The notes below the pieces were generated by a model that worked only from the letters and a program-made list of their open reading frames with translations, did not search any database and was not told the origin of the DNA. From Magnetospirillum sp. (GTDB lineage Bacteria > Pseudomonadota > Alphaproteobacteria > Rhodospirillales > Magnetospirillaceae), in assembly GCA_024707145.1 (NCBI GenBank), contig JANQAI010000008.1:1-64000 (forward strand): a DNA stretch of 64,000 nucleotides. Direction: 5' to 3'. The translations under genes were made by a program, and so were the position numbers. Numbering within the stretch: the stretch's first letter is position 1; every line of letters begins with the position of its first letter. This document shows positions 49,816 to 57,540 of this stretch, one piece after another.

Positions 49816-50595
49816 CGGCCGCACCAGACCGGATGGCGCTTGTCGATGAAGGCGTCGATGCCTTCCTTGGCGTCCTCGGCCTCCAGGTTCTTCACCATCA
49901 CCTCGGCGGTGTAGGCATAGGCGTCGGCGAGGCCCAGTTCCAACTGGCGGTAGAACGCCTCCTTGCCGATGGCCAGGGTCAGCGGCGACTTCGAGGCGAT
50001 CCGCGTCGCCAGGGCGTGAGTACGGGCCGCCAGCTCGGCCGCCGGCACCAGCTCGTTGACCAGGCCGAAGCGCAGCGCGGTGGCCGCGTCCACCAACTCG
50101 CCGGTCAGCAGCATCTGCATGGCATGCTTAGGCGCCACGTTGCGCGACAGCGCCACCATGGGGGTGGAACAGAACAGGCCGATATTCACGCCCGGCGTGG
50201 CGAAGCGGGACTCCTCGGCGGCCACCGCCAGATCGCACGACGCCACCAGGCTGGGCGCCGGCGGCGGTGGCGATGCCGTGCACCTGGGCGATCACCACCT
50301 TGGGCAGGCGCACGATGGCCTGCATCACCTCGGCGCAATCGGCGAACAGCGCCTGGGTGTAAGCGCGGCCATAGTCGTTGGCGCGCAGCTCCTTGAGGTC
50401 ATGGCCGGCGCAGAAAGCCGGGCCGGAACCGGCCAGCACCACCACCTTGACCGACTCGTCGGCCTTCAGCTCGGCGAAGGCGTCGAGCAGGGCGCGCAGC
50501 ATGCCCTGGGACAGGGCATTGCGGGCCTGCGGGCGGTTCAGGGTCAGGGTGGCGACGCCATCCCGGTCTTCGCGCAGCAGCAGCGCGTCGGACAT
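49812..50595 (-). CDS. Enoyl-CoA hydratase/isomerase family protein, one frame break
   Basis: About 260 residues of the crotonase family. GPAFCAGHDLKELRAND gives the first oxyanion-hole motif, and the second follows in VHGIATAAGAQLVASCDLAV. The frame breaks at 50249-50250, where the coding strand reads CAGCCTGGTG instead of CAGCTGGTG. Operon order on this strand is CoA-transferase alpha, beta, then this gene. Confidence 0.87.
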
Positions 50596-50606
50596 GATCT
50601 TTTCTC

Positions 50607-51398
50607 CTATTGCTTACGCAGCGCGCCGGTCTCGTCGACCTGGCGCAGGGCGGCCAGTTCGGCCTCGGTGGGTTCGGGGATGATTCCGGCGCCGGGGGCG
50701 ATCTTCAGCTCCCAGCCGGTGGCGGCCTTGATCTCGTCGGCCGAGGAGAAGGCGAACCAGCCGTCCAGCAGGAACTCCTTGGTCGCCGGATCGGGCCGCA
50801 GGATGCCCAGCGTGGTGATGATGGCCGAGGGGCCGCCACCGACGAAGCCATGGCGCGAGCGGGCATCGCCGCCCTCCAGGTAGCCGGGCGAGCTGATATA
50901 GGTGACCTTCTCGGCGAAACGCTTGGGCTCGTGCGTCACCATGATGATGAAGCGCTTGGCGCCGCAGGCGATGTCGTTGGCACCGCCGGCACCGGGCAGG
51001 CGGGTCTTGGGCGGGCGGAAATGCGCGCCGATCTCGCCGTCCCAGATGCCGGTGGTGTTGACGTTGCCGTACTTGTCCACCTGGGCCGCGCCGATGATGC
51101 CCACGTCGCAGCGGCCCGAGGCCACCAGGCAGCCCAGCGCGTCCAGCCCCGAGGTGAAGCTGGTGGCGTTGGTGGACAGGCGATTGCACTCGATGCCCCA
51201 GGGCAGGCCGCCCACTGGGGTGGAACCGTAGACGCCGCCCTCGGTCATGGCGCGCACGTTGGGGGCGTGGTGGGCCTGGGCGAAATAGCCGGCCAGCATG
51301 GACAGGCCGACGCCGAAGATGGCCAGTTCGCCGTCCTTGATCTCGCGGCCGGTGGCGATGGCCATCATTTCCTGGCGGGTGTAGGGAAGCGCGCTCAT
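50607..51398 (-). CDS. CoA-transferase beta-type subunit
   Basis: About 263 residues of the family I CoA-transferase beta group (glutaconate/IpdB-like). MTEGGVYGSTPVGGLPWGIE, LGCLVASGRCDVGIIGAAQV and DKYGNVNTTGIWDGE are the recognisable parts. Starts MSALPYTRQEMMAIATG, its ATG overlapping the alpha-subunit stop. With a crotonase gene directly downstream it resembles ipdAB-echA-type ring-cleavage modules; substrate unknown. Confidence 0.85.
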   Translation of the reverse strand: MSALPYTRQEMMAIATGREIKDGELAIFGVGLSMLAGYFAQAHHAPNVRAMTEGGVYGSTPVGGLPWGIECNRLSTNATSFTSGLDALGCLVASGRCDVGIIGAAQVDKYGNVNTTGIWDGEIGAHFRPPKTRLPGAGGANDIACGAKRFIIMVTHEPKRFAEKVTYISSPGYLEGGDARSRHGFVGGGPSAIITTLGILRPDPATKEFLLDGWFAFSSADEIKAATGWELKIAPGAGIIPEPTEAELAALRQVDETGALRKQ

Positions 51399-52378
51399 GC
51401 CGTCAGCTCCTTGATCTCGTCGGCGGACTTGATCCATTGGCGATAGGGATCGAGCAGGAAGGCGGTGGGCGTGGCCGACAGCCGGGCGACGGTGTCGCGG
51501 CCGATGACGTCCAGGTAGGACTCCACGTCGTCATAGGAGTCCACGTAGTCGCGGATGTAGGCCTGGGTGCCCTCCTCGGTGGCCAGCGCCTTGTTCATGG
51601 CCTTCATGTGCGCCTCGTCCACGTCGTAGAGGCCGGGCGAACTCTGCGGCCAGGCGGCGAAGGGCCAATGCACCACCGCCTCGACCACGATGTCGGGAAT
51701 GCGCACTAGGTTGGGGTACTGGCGCATGCAGGCGGTGTCGACGATGGCGTCGGCGATCAGCACCACCTTCTTGGCGGCGCGCGACAGCTCGTAGCGGCTC
51801 CATTCGGTGCCCAGCATGATGGCGTTGCCCAGCGGGTCGGCCAGGGTGACGTGGATGGCGGCCACGTCCGGGGTCAGCGGACTGAAGGCGCCGATCTCGC
51901 GGCCCGAGAACGGATCGACGACGGTGGGAATCTTGGACGTGGCCGGGTATTTGCCGGGGGCGAAGGCGCTGCGGTGCTGGATGTCCGAGCCGATGGCCAC
52001 CGTGGCCGGCACGAACGGCCAGCCCAGCGCGCCGCCCAGCAGACGCAGCGGCATGGCCAGGTTCGAATAATCCTCCAGCGCCAGTTGCCCGCTCTCCACC
52101 GCGCGGCGCAGGCCGTTGGCGAAGCCGAACACCTCCAGCGCGGAAAAGCCGCATTCCGCCTTGGTGACCGCACCGGCGGCGGCCAGCAGGTTCAGCTGCT
52201 GGCTGTTGCAATGGAAGATGGCGTGCAGGTCCTTGCGCTTCTGGCGCAGCAGCTCGCGCCCGAAGACGATGGCGTCCGAGCCGATGGGCAGGGCCGCGCC
52301 GGAGGCATATTGCATGCCGTCCCAGCTGTAGCGGCGCGCCGCCTCGGCCAGGGAGATGATCTTGCTACGGGATGTCAC
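51395..52378 (-). CDS. CoA-transferase alpha-type subunit
   Basis: 327 residues. FGRELLRQKRKDLHAIFHCN, SDIQHRSAFAPGKYPATSKI and ADPLGNAIMLGTEWSRYELS fit family I CoA-transferase alpha subunits (glutaconate/IpdA-like). First gene of a three-gene operon with the beta subunit and an enoyl-CoA hydratase, suggesting beta-oxidation of a cyclic or branched acyl-CoA. Confidence 0.87.
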   Translation of the reverse strand: MTSRSKIISLAEAARRYSWDGMQYASGAALPIGSDAIVFGRELLRQKRKDLHAIFHCNSQQLNLLAAAGAVTKAECGFSALEVFGFANGLRRAVESGQLALEDYSNLAMPLRLLGGALGWPFVPATVAIGSDIQHRSAFAPGKYPATSKIPTVVDPFSGREIGAFSPLTPDVAAIHVTLADPLGNAIMLGTEWSRYELSRAAKKVVLIADAIVDTACMRQYPNLVRIPDIVVEAVVHWPFAAWPQSSPGLYDVDEAHMKAMNKALATEEGTQAYIRDYVDSYDDVESYLDVIGRDTVARLSATPTAFLLDPYRQWIKSADEIKELTA

Positions 52379-52719
52379 GGGTTCTGGTCCCCAGGGTTAG
52401 AGCCCATGAAGCATATATAGACCATCGTTTTTGTTAATTGCGTTTGCAGCATATGTGTAATTCAAAATTTTTGTACGGAGATGGCGTGTTATCGGCTTAT
52501 GTCCCCTGCCATAGGCACCTATGACGTACCGAAAGGCAGGGCCGTTCCGGTCGGGATTACCAATCGTCGAGATGGCTCCAGCGAAGCGCCACCTAGGTTG
52601 GCACTCGCCTTGAAGTGGCGGGCCGCAAGCCCGCCCACCCGAAGAAATACGTTTTCCCCAAAGGGCTACACGCTTTAAACTTCCAGCCAGAGACCGTGTG
52701 TCAGTGGTGGGTGCGCGTC
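52379..52719. other. 341-base gap between CoA-transferase operon and luxR1
   Basis: No gene seen. The first 100 bases are strikingly AT-rich for this genome and likely hold divergent promoters. Further on are a CCTGCC...GGCAGG pair near 52504-52541, CCTAGG, and a stable hairpin GGCGGGC-cgcaa-GCCCGCC at 52617-52635, all in what would be a long 5' leader of luxR1. Confidence 0.5.
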
Positions 52720-53454
52720 ATGAACGAGCACGTCGTGGACGACTTCATTACCGACCTGAACGCCGTCACCACGGTGGAGGGCGCGCGCGATCTGTTCACC
52801 CGCACGCTGGAAAGCCTGGACGTGGGGCACTACGCCTATCTGGGCCTGCGCTTCCGCGGCAGCGGCCCCCGTGGCCGCCCGTTCTTCATCACCACCTACC
52901 CGCAGCCCTGGGTCGAGCACTACGACAGCAACAATTACCTGAAGATCGACCCGGTTCTGCTGGAGGCGCCATCCCGCAGCACGCCCATGCATTGGGGCAC
53001 GCGCGAGCACCGCAAGACGGTGACGCCGCGCCAGAAGAAGTTCCTCAACGAGGCCGCCGAACTGGGCCTGTGCCAGGGCACCGCCATTCCCATCCATGCC
53101 GCCGGCGGCGAATTCGGCCTGGTCAGCGTGGCCGTCGACGGAACCCCGCGCCAGTTCGGCGCGCTCATGCGCGACCACCAGCACCAGTTGCACCTGCTGT
53201 CTCTGTACTACCACGCCCATGTGGCCGAGCATTTCATCAGCTATGAAAGCCCGAAGGTTTCGGTGACCAGCCGCGAGCGGGAATGCCTGCTGTGGTCGGC
53301 GCTGGGCAAGAGCTCGTGGGAAATCTCGGAAATCCTGTCCATTTCCGAGGCGACGGTGAACTTCCACATGCAGAACGCCATGCGCAAGCTGGAAGTCTAT
53401 TCCCGCCCTCACGCCATCGTGAAGGCGGTGATGATGGGCATCATCACTCCCTGA
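52720..53454 (+). CDS. LuxR family acyl-homoserine-lactone receptor/regulator (first pair)
   Basis: 244 residues in two domains. The autoinducer-binding domain (about 15-165) has the conserved pocket residues in QPWVEHYDSNNYLKIDPVLL (Trp, Tyr, Asp-Pro) and TPMHWG. The C-terminal HTH (about 175-240) reads VTSRERECLLWSALGKSSWE, ISEATVNFHMQNAMRKL. Starts MNEHVVDDFITDLNAVT. Followed by a terminator, then a lux-box-type site and luxI1. Confidence 0.93.
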   Translation: MNEHVVDDFITDLNAVTTVEGARDLFTRTLESLDVGHYAYLGLRFRGSGPRGRPFFITTYPQPWVEHYDSNNYLKIDPVLLEAPSRSTPMHWGTREHRKTVTPRQKKFLNEAAELGLCQGTAIPIHAAGGEFGLVSVAVDGTPRQFGALMRDHQHQLHLLSLYYHAHVAEHFISYESPKVSVTSRERECLLWSALGKSSWEISEILSISEATVNFHMQNAMRKLEVYSRPHAIVKAVMMGIITP

Positions 53455-53488
53455 GCAGGGCCACCAGCCCTCTGAAAATCCTGTGTTT

Positions 53489-53524
53489 ATCCGCCGGACG
53501 GCGCAAGCCGTCCGGCGGATTTTC
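53489..53524 (+). terminator. Rho-independent terminator after luxR1
   Basis: TCCGCCGGACGGC-gcaa-GCCGTCCGGCGGA forms a perfect 13-base-pair hairpin followed by TTTT, 35 bases after the luxR1 stop. It separates luxR1 transcription from luxI1. Confidence 0.88.
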
Positions 53525-53548
53525 CGCATCCCCCGCCCTGCACGCAAC

Positions 53549-53564
53549 CTATCAGTTCTGCTAG
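53549..53564 (+). promoter_or_regulatory. Candidate lux box upstream of luxI1
   Basis: CTATCAGTTCTGCTAG fits the loose LuxR-operator consensus CT(A/G)-N10-(C/T)AG with imperfect dyad symmetry. It is centred about 70 bases before the luxI1 ATG and after the luxR1 terminator, where a LuxR activator would be expected to bind. Confidence 0.5.
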
Positions 53565-53626
53565 CACCCAAAACTGCACCAACGGGTCACCAATAGCCGC
53601 ATCGGAACGGCTAGCGGGAGGAACCC

Positions 53627-54259
53627 ATGCGGGGTCTCGGAGTTTACGGTGCAGGATACCTCCAGGCATCGGAACAGGTCTTGAATTCCATGTTCCGCCT
53701 GCGCCACCGGGTGTTCAAGGAACGCCTGGACTGGGAGGTTCCCAGCCGTGACGGCATGGAGCGCGACGAGTTCGACGACCAGCGCCCGGTCTACCTGGCC
53801 TATCATGGCGAGGACGGCGAGGTGATCGGCTGCGTCCGCCTGCTGCCCACCACCGGCCCCAACATGATCCGCGACGTCTTCCCCGATCTGGCCGAGGAGC
53901 CCATCCCCGCCCATGACCTGGTGTGGGAGGTCAGCCGCTTCGGCATCGATGCCGGCGAGGACGCCATCCTGGGCGCCGGCATGATCAACACCGTCACCTA
54001 TTCCCTGGTCGCCGGCATCCACGAGGTCGGCATGGACTGGGGCATCACCCACATGGTGGCGGTGATGGACGTGCGCATCGAACGCATCCTGCGCCGCGCC
54101 GGCTGCGTCATGCGCCGCATGGGCAAACCCCGCCGCATCGGCAACTGCGTGGCGCTGGCGGTGGAATTCGAGGTCAGCCGCATCGGCCTGGCGGACATCC
54201 GCCGCAATGGCGGCCTGGACGGGCGGGTCGCCCAGAATCCCGCGGTGGAAGCGGCATAA
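53627..54259 (+). CDS. Acyl-homoserine-lactone synthase (LuxI type, first pair)
   Basis: 210 residues. The invariant LuxI residues are visible: Arg and Phe in MFRLRHRVFKERLDWEV, the Trp of LDWEV, Asp in ERDEFDDQRPVYL, Arg in GCVRLLPTTG, and Glu/Arg in VWEVSRFGID. It makes an acyl-homoserine lactone from SAM and acyl-ACP (or acyl-CoA). Downstream, with 36 bases between, is a 61-residue protein; then an XRE regulator. Confidence 0.93.
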   Translation: MRGLGVYGAGYLQASEQVLNSMFRLRHRVFKERLDWEVPSRDGMERDEFDDQRPVYLAYHGEDGEVIGCVRLLPTTGPNMIRDVFPDLAEEPIPAHDLVWEVSRFGIDAGEDAILGAGMINTVTYSLVAGIHEVGMDWGITHMVAVMDVRIERILRRAGCVMRRMGKPRRIGNCVALAVEFEVSRIGLADIRRNGGLDGRVAQNPAVEAA

Positions 54260-54295
54260 CGCGACCCAAGCAAAGCACCCACAAGGAGACGGAAC

Positions 54296-54481
54296 ATGTC
54301 GAGTGCCAAGGAAATCGAAGTCGCCCTCTATTACCTGCAGTCGGAATGCTACAAGGCAGGCTTTCCCGAGACCGGCTATCTGATCGAGGTCGCCCGCCTG
54401 TCGCTGGAGGACGCCAAGCGTGCCCGCCGCGCCGAAGCCCCCAAGCAAGACGCCGACAACCTGGTCCTGCTGCGCGCCTGA
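54296..54481 (+). CDS. Small helical-hairpin protein S1, CinS-like candidate
   Basis: 61 residues, MSSAKEIEVALYYLQSECYK, then AGFPETGYLIEVARLSLEDA. Two amphipathic helices around a Gly turn. The hairpin aligns without gaps with two other small proteins of this locus (S2 at 55248-55460, S3 at 55100-55300). It lies directly after luxI1 with a GGAGAC site. In rhizobia a small protein encoded after cinI, CinS, counteracts the XRE repressor PraR; the placement here is the same, but sequence homology to CinS is not shown. Confidence 0.75.
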   Translation: MSSAKEIEVALYYLQSECYKAGFPETGYLIEVARLSLEDAKRARRAEAPKQDADNLVLLRA

Positions 54482-54556
54482 TTTTCACCGCCCCGGGACG
54501 GCGGCTTTCACGGGTCGCCGTCCTCATTTATCACCGCGCCACCTGTTCGCGGTGTA

Positions 54557-54573
54557 CGGGAATCGTATTCCCG
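54557..54573. promoter_or_regulatory. Perfect dyad upstream of xre1
   Basis: CGGGAAT-cgt-ATTCCCG, a 7-base perfect inverted repeat centred about 85 bases before the xre1 start. It may be an operator for XRE1 itself or for a LuxR protein. There is no T-run, so it is unlikely to be a terminator. Confidence 0.45.
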
Positions 54574-54649
54574 GAGTGCGCCATTGTGGTACTCTCCCTG
54601 CCGGTCAGCCTCGGCCATGCCGAGCCTCCTGCCGAGAGAGGATGTCATC

Positions 54650-55096
54650 GTGGCACGCCCCCCCCGTGAGACCGATGATGGATTGGGCCGCGCCAATGCG
54701 GTGGACGCCCATGTGGGCGCGCGCATCCGGCTGCGCCGCAACGGGCTGGGCCTCAGTCAGGAAAGGCTGGCCGACGCCTTGGGCCTGACCTTCCAGCAGG
54801 TGCAGAAATACGAAAAGGGCGTCAACCGGGTCGGCGCGTCGCGCCTGTTCGACCTGGCCCGCGTCCTCAATGTGCCGATCGGCTATTTTTTCGAGAATCT
54901 GATCCCACCGGAACCTGAGCCGGCAGGCCCGGGGGATGTCCCCACCGTGCCCACCGCCGACGCCGACCTGAAGCGGGAAACGCTGGAACTGCTGCGGGCC
55001 TTCCACCGCATCGGCAACCCCACGGTGCGCCGCCGGGTCTACGACCTGGCCCGCGCTTTGGCCGAGGCCGCAAGCCCAACCCTGCAGGAAAGCTGA
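54650..55096 (+). CDS. XRE family regulator, PraR-like (XRE1)
   Basis: About 148 residues. The HTH reads [20 protein letters not shown], then [40 protein letters not shown], very close to the PraR/PhrR group of alphaproteobacterial repressors. The C-terminal part has [20 protein letters not shown], also like PraR. I prefer a GTG start at 54650 behind GAGAGGA; an ATG at 54617 is possible. A paralogue (XRE2) closes the other side of the locus. Confidence 0.88.
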   Translation: MARPPRETDDGLGRANAVDAHVGARIRLRRNGLGLSQERLADALGLTFQQVQKYEKGVNRVGASRLFDLARVLNVPIGYFFENLIPPEPEPAGPGDVPTVPTADADLKRETLELLRAFHRIGNPTVRRRVYDLARALAEAASPTLQES

Positions 55097-55099
55097 CCC

Positions 55100-55300
55100 T
55101 CAGCGCCGCCGGTCTTCCACGTCCACATCCACCGCGGTCAGCGCCAGTTCGATGGTCATGGCGGTGTTGTCCATGCCCTCGCCCCGGGCCTGCGCCAGCA
55201 GGCGCATCAATCCACCCCGGATCTGGTTGGCAGCCGCCTCGGCATCGCTAGTGCGCGAGGTCTGATCTAATTGCGGTCTGACATAAATCACGTTGCTCAT
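55100..55300 (-). CDS. Small helical-hairpin protein S3, CinS-like candidate
   Basis: 66 residues from MSNVIYVRPQLDQTSRTSDA. The hairpin LMRLLAQARGEGMDNTAMTI, ELALTAVDVD aligns with S1 and S2. A GGGGG site precedes the ATG, inside the end of S2. Converges on xre1 with three bases between stops. Third gene of the luxI2-S2-S3 unit. Confidence 0.7.
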   Translation of the reverse strand: MSNVIYVRPQLDQTSRTSDAEAAANQIRGGLMRLLAQARGEGMDNTAMTIELALTAVDVDVEDRRR

Positions 55301-55460
55301 CGTTTCCCCCTTGAACGAGCATGCGTCGCTCGATCGTCGAAATGGCGTCGTAGATAACCAGGGACACGTCATGGCAGCCCGAGCGCAACGCCTCGGCGGC
55401 CAGATAGCGCAAGCCGGGCAGCAGGGCGAGAATGACGGCATTGGCCTCGTCGCCGGTCAT
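55248..55460 (-). CDS. Small helical-hairpin protein S2, CinS-like candidate
   Basis: 70 residues from MTGDEANAVILALLPGLRYL, then AAEALRSGCHDVSLVIYDAI, STIERRM. Its ATG overlaps the luxI2 stop (ATGA), showing translational coupling to the synthase. Its last 17 codons overlap the start of S3; the tail NDEQRDLCQTA may be partly an indel artefact. Related to S1 and S3 by ungapped alignment around the Gly turn. Confidence 0.7.
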   Translation of the reverse strand: MTGDEANAVILALLPGLRYLAAEALRSGCHDVSLVIYDAISTIERRMLVQGGNDEQRDLCQTAIRSDLAH

Positions 55461-56104
55461 TCCGCCGCCACCATGGAAGTGGCCGCCCGCCGCAGGTCGT
55501 CGGCGGTGCGCAGGACCGGATGATGGATGCCGGTGGACTTGCGCACGGCGGCAAGAATCTCGGCGGATACCGGCAGCAGCCCCACATAGGACGCCTCGCC
55601 GTCGATGGCGGCGTCGGGCCCCATGCGGCGCACCGGCCAACCCTGGCGGCTGAAGGAATGCTCCCAGCACCAGGCGTAGCCGATGCCGATCAGGCCTTCG
55701 ACGCCATAACGCAGCGATGCCTCCAGATAGGCCAACACCAGTTCCGACAGGACCCGGCGGCGGGTCTCCTTGGGCAGGTCATGGTCGATGCCCAGGCGGG
55801 TGGATTCCCAGATGTGCGGCGCGCAGGGCAACGGCTCCTCGGTGACCAGATCGGGCCACAGGTCGCGGATCATGTACGGGACCGTGGTCGGCGCCAGTCG
55901 GGCGACGCCGCGCACATGAGACTCCTCGTCGCGCCAAACGCAGTAGACCGCCGCCGGCGTGTCGTACTGGTCGTACTCCATCCCCCGCCAATTGGGGACC
56001 CCCCAGCCCTGGCGTTCGATGAAGACCTTGTGGCGCAAACGGAACTGGGACGCCAGGGCGTCCCCGAACAGATGGGCGTCTTCGTAGGTGAAACAGTCGA
56101 TCAC
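55457..56104 (-). CDS. Acyl-homoserine-lactone synthase (LuxI type, second pair)
   Basis: 215 residues from a GTG start behind GGAGG. Conserved residues: Arg/Phe in FRLRHKVFIERQGWGVPNWR, Asp in MEYDQYDTPAAVYCV, Arg in RGVARLAPTTVPYMIRD, and Glu/Arg in IWESTRLGID. Only moderately similar to the first synthase in the C-terminal half (LIGIGYAWCWEHSFSRQGW), so a different acyl chain is likely. Leads into coupled small gene S2. Confidence 0.9.
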   Translation of the reverse strand: MIDCFTYEDAHLFGDALASQFRLRHKVFIERQGWGVPNWRGMEYDQYDTPAAVYCVWRDEESHVRGVARLAPTTVPYMIRDLWPDLVTEEPLPCAPHIWESTRLGIDHDLPKETRRRVLSELVLAYLEASLRYGVEGLIGIGYAWCWEHSFSRQGWPVRRMGPDAAIDGEASYVGLLPVSAEILAAVRKSTGIHHPVLRTADDLRRAATSMVAAE

Positions 56105-56165
56105 GCAACGACCTCCATGGCCGAAAGACGCGATCAGAAGACCACCTTTGGAAGGATGGACGCAT

Positions 56166-56183
56166 CCCCTGGAATCCCAGGGG
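56166..56183. promoter_or_regulatory. Perfect dyad upstream of luxI2
   Basis: CCCCTGG-aatc-CCAGGGG, an 18-base perfect inverted repeat centred about 70 bases from the luxI2 GTG, the same distance as the candidate lux box before luxI1. It does not fit the CT-N10-AG consensus (spacer is six), so it may be an operator for the second LuxR or an RNA hairpin. Confidence 0.4.
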
Positions 56184-56202
56184 CCATACTGAAGGGGGAT
56201 GA

Positions 56203-56904
56203 CTATAGGCTGATGAGCCCGAGATGCAGCGCCTTCACCACTGCGGTGATGCGGCTGTCCACGCCCAGCTTGCGGAAAATGTTGCGCAGGTGCCATTCCA
56301 CCGAATGCTCGGCGATGTGCAGGATCTGGCCGACGCTCCACGAGCTCTTGCCCTTGGCGCACCACAGCAGGATTTCCCGCTCGCGCGGGGTCAGCCGGGG
56401 CGCTTCCGCCGGCACGGCCCGGGTCAGCGAGGAATGCACGGTATGGAACTGCACCGACAGCAATTGCAGGCGCTGAAGATGCGCCTTGGCCTCGGTCTTG
56501 CCGTCGGTGGAGGCGAAGCCGATGCCCACGCATTCGCCGGCAGGGCCATGGAGGGGCACCGCCACGCCATCCTTGAGCCCCACTTCCTCGGCTTCGTGGA
56601 AGATGACGGCGGTTTCCGGCCGGCGGTTGTCCACGCTGTCCCACCAGCGGAACGGCAGGTTGGAGGTCAGGCAGCGATGGCCCACCGGATCGCTGTCCAC
56701 GTAGCCCTTGGCCACGTAATGGGTCATCCATTCATCGGGATAGGAGCGCGCCATGCACGGCAGGACCACGTCGGGATGATTGCGCAACGCGCGATACATC
56801 ACACGGTCGAACCCCAGTTCGGCGACCGCCCGTTGCAGCAGGGCGAAGACCTCGTCAGTGGTTGCGGCCTGATTGGACGCCTCGATGAAATCGTCGATGC
56901 GCAT
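56203..56904 (-). CDS. LuxR family acyl-homoserine-lactone receptor/regulator (second pair)
   Basis: 233 residues. Autoinducer-binding domain with pocket residues in DEWMTHYVAKGYVDSDPVGH and PFRWWD, and a C-terminal HTH beginning RLTPREREILLWCAKGKSSW, with HIAEHSVEWHLRNIFRKLGV. Same strand and directly upstream of luxI2. Start MRIDDFIEASNQ. The 153-base gap upstream contains a CGGTCCC/GGGACCG hairpin (57008-57035). Confidence 0.92.
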   Translation of the reverse strand: MRIDDFIEASNQAATTDEVFALLQRAVAELGFDRVMYRALRNHPDVVLPCMARSYPDEWMTHYVAKGYVDSDPVGHRCLTSNLPFRWWDSVDNRRPETAVIFHEAEEVGLKDGVAVPLHGPAGECVGIGFASTDGKTEAKAHLQRLQLLSVQFHTVHSSLTRAVPAEAPRLTPREREILLWCAKGKSSWSVGQILHIAEHSVEWHLRNIFRKLGVDSRITAVVKALHLGLISL

Positions 56905-57057
56905 GCGCGCCGGGTCCCGAGATGTTCCAGTTGAAGCTGGGCGGCCCGCAGGCGGCCCCGAAAACGCACAATGGAAAATAAAGGGGTGCGGCGAAAACTG
57001 GAAGGCGACGGTCCCAGCCTCCCCAAGCCGGGACCGCGCTTGGGCGTCAAACGGTCC

Positions 57058-57540
57058 TTATTCCTCGCTGGCGGCCCCGAGAGCCTTGGCGAGGTCAAGC
57101 ACGCGCTTGCGGACCTGCGGGTCCGTGATGCGGTAATAGGCGCGCACCAGTTCCAGGGTTTCGCGCTTGGTCATGGGATCGGCCTCGAAGCCCGACGGCT
57201 CCTCCGCCAGACCCGAGATCAGCCGGGGCGACAGCGCCTCGACCTCTTCGGACATGTCGTCGAAGAAGAAGCTGACGGGAACGTCGAGCACGCGGGAAAG
57301 ATCGAACAGACGCGAGGCGCCGACGCGATTGGCGCCGCGCTCGTACTTCTGCACCTGCTGGAAGGTCAGGCCCAGGGCTTCGCCCAGCTTCTCCTGGCTC
57401 ATGCCCAGCAGGGTCCGGCGCAGCCGCACCCGCGCGCCCACATGGACGTCGACGGGATTGGGCTTGCCCGACGGGGTGCGACCACGGCTGGAGTGGCGAC
57501 GAGTAGTGGTCTTTTCAGCCAATTTGGCGGTAGCAGTCAT
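57058..57540 (-). CDS. XRE family regulator, PraR-like (XRE2)
   Basis: About 160 residues. [40 protein letters not shown] and [20 protein letters not shown] match the rhizobial PraR/PhrR family very closely; the C-terminal half (AYYRITDPQVRKRVLDLAKA) is conserved too. The N-terminal 25 residues are basic. It begins the minus-strand series xre2-luxR2-luxI2-S2-S3 and is divergent from nifJ. Confidence 0.92.
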   Translation of the reverse strand: MTATAKLAEKTTTRRHSSRGRTPSGKPNPVDVHVGARVRLRRTLLGMSQEKLGEALGLTFQQVQKYERGANRVGASRLFDLSRVLDVPVSFFFDDMSEEVEALSPRLISGLAEEPSGFEADPMTKRETLELVRAYYRITDPQVRKRVLDLAKALGAASEE

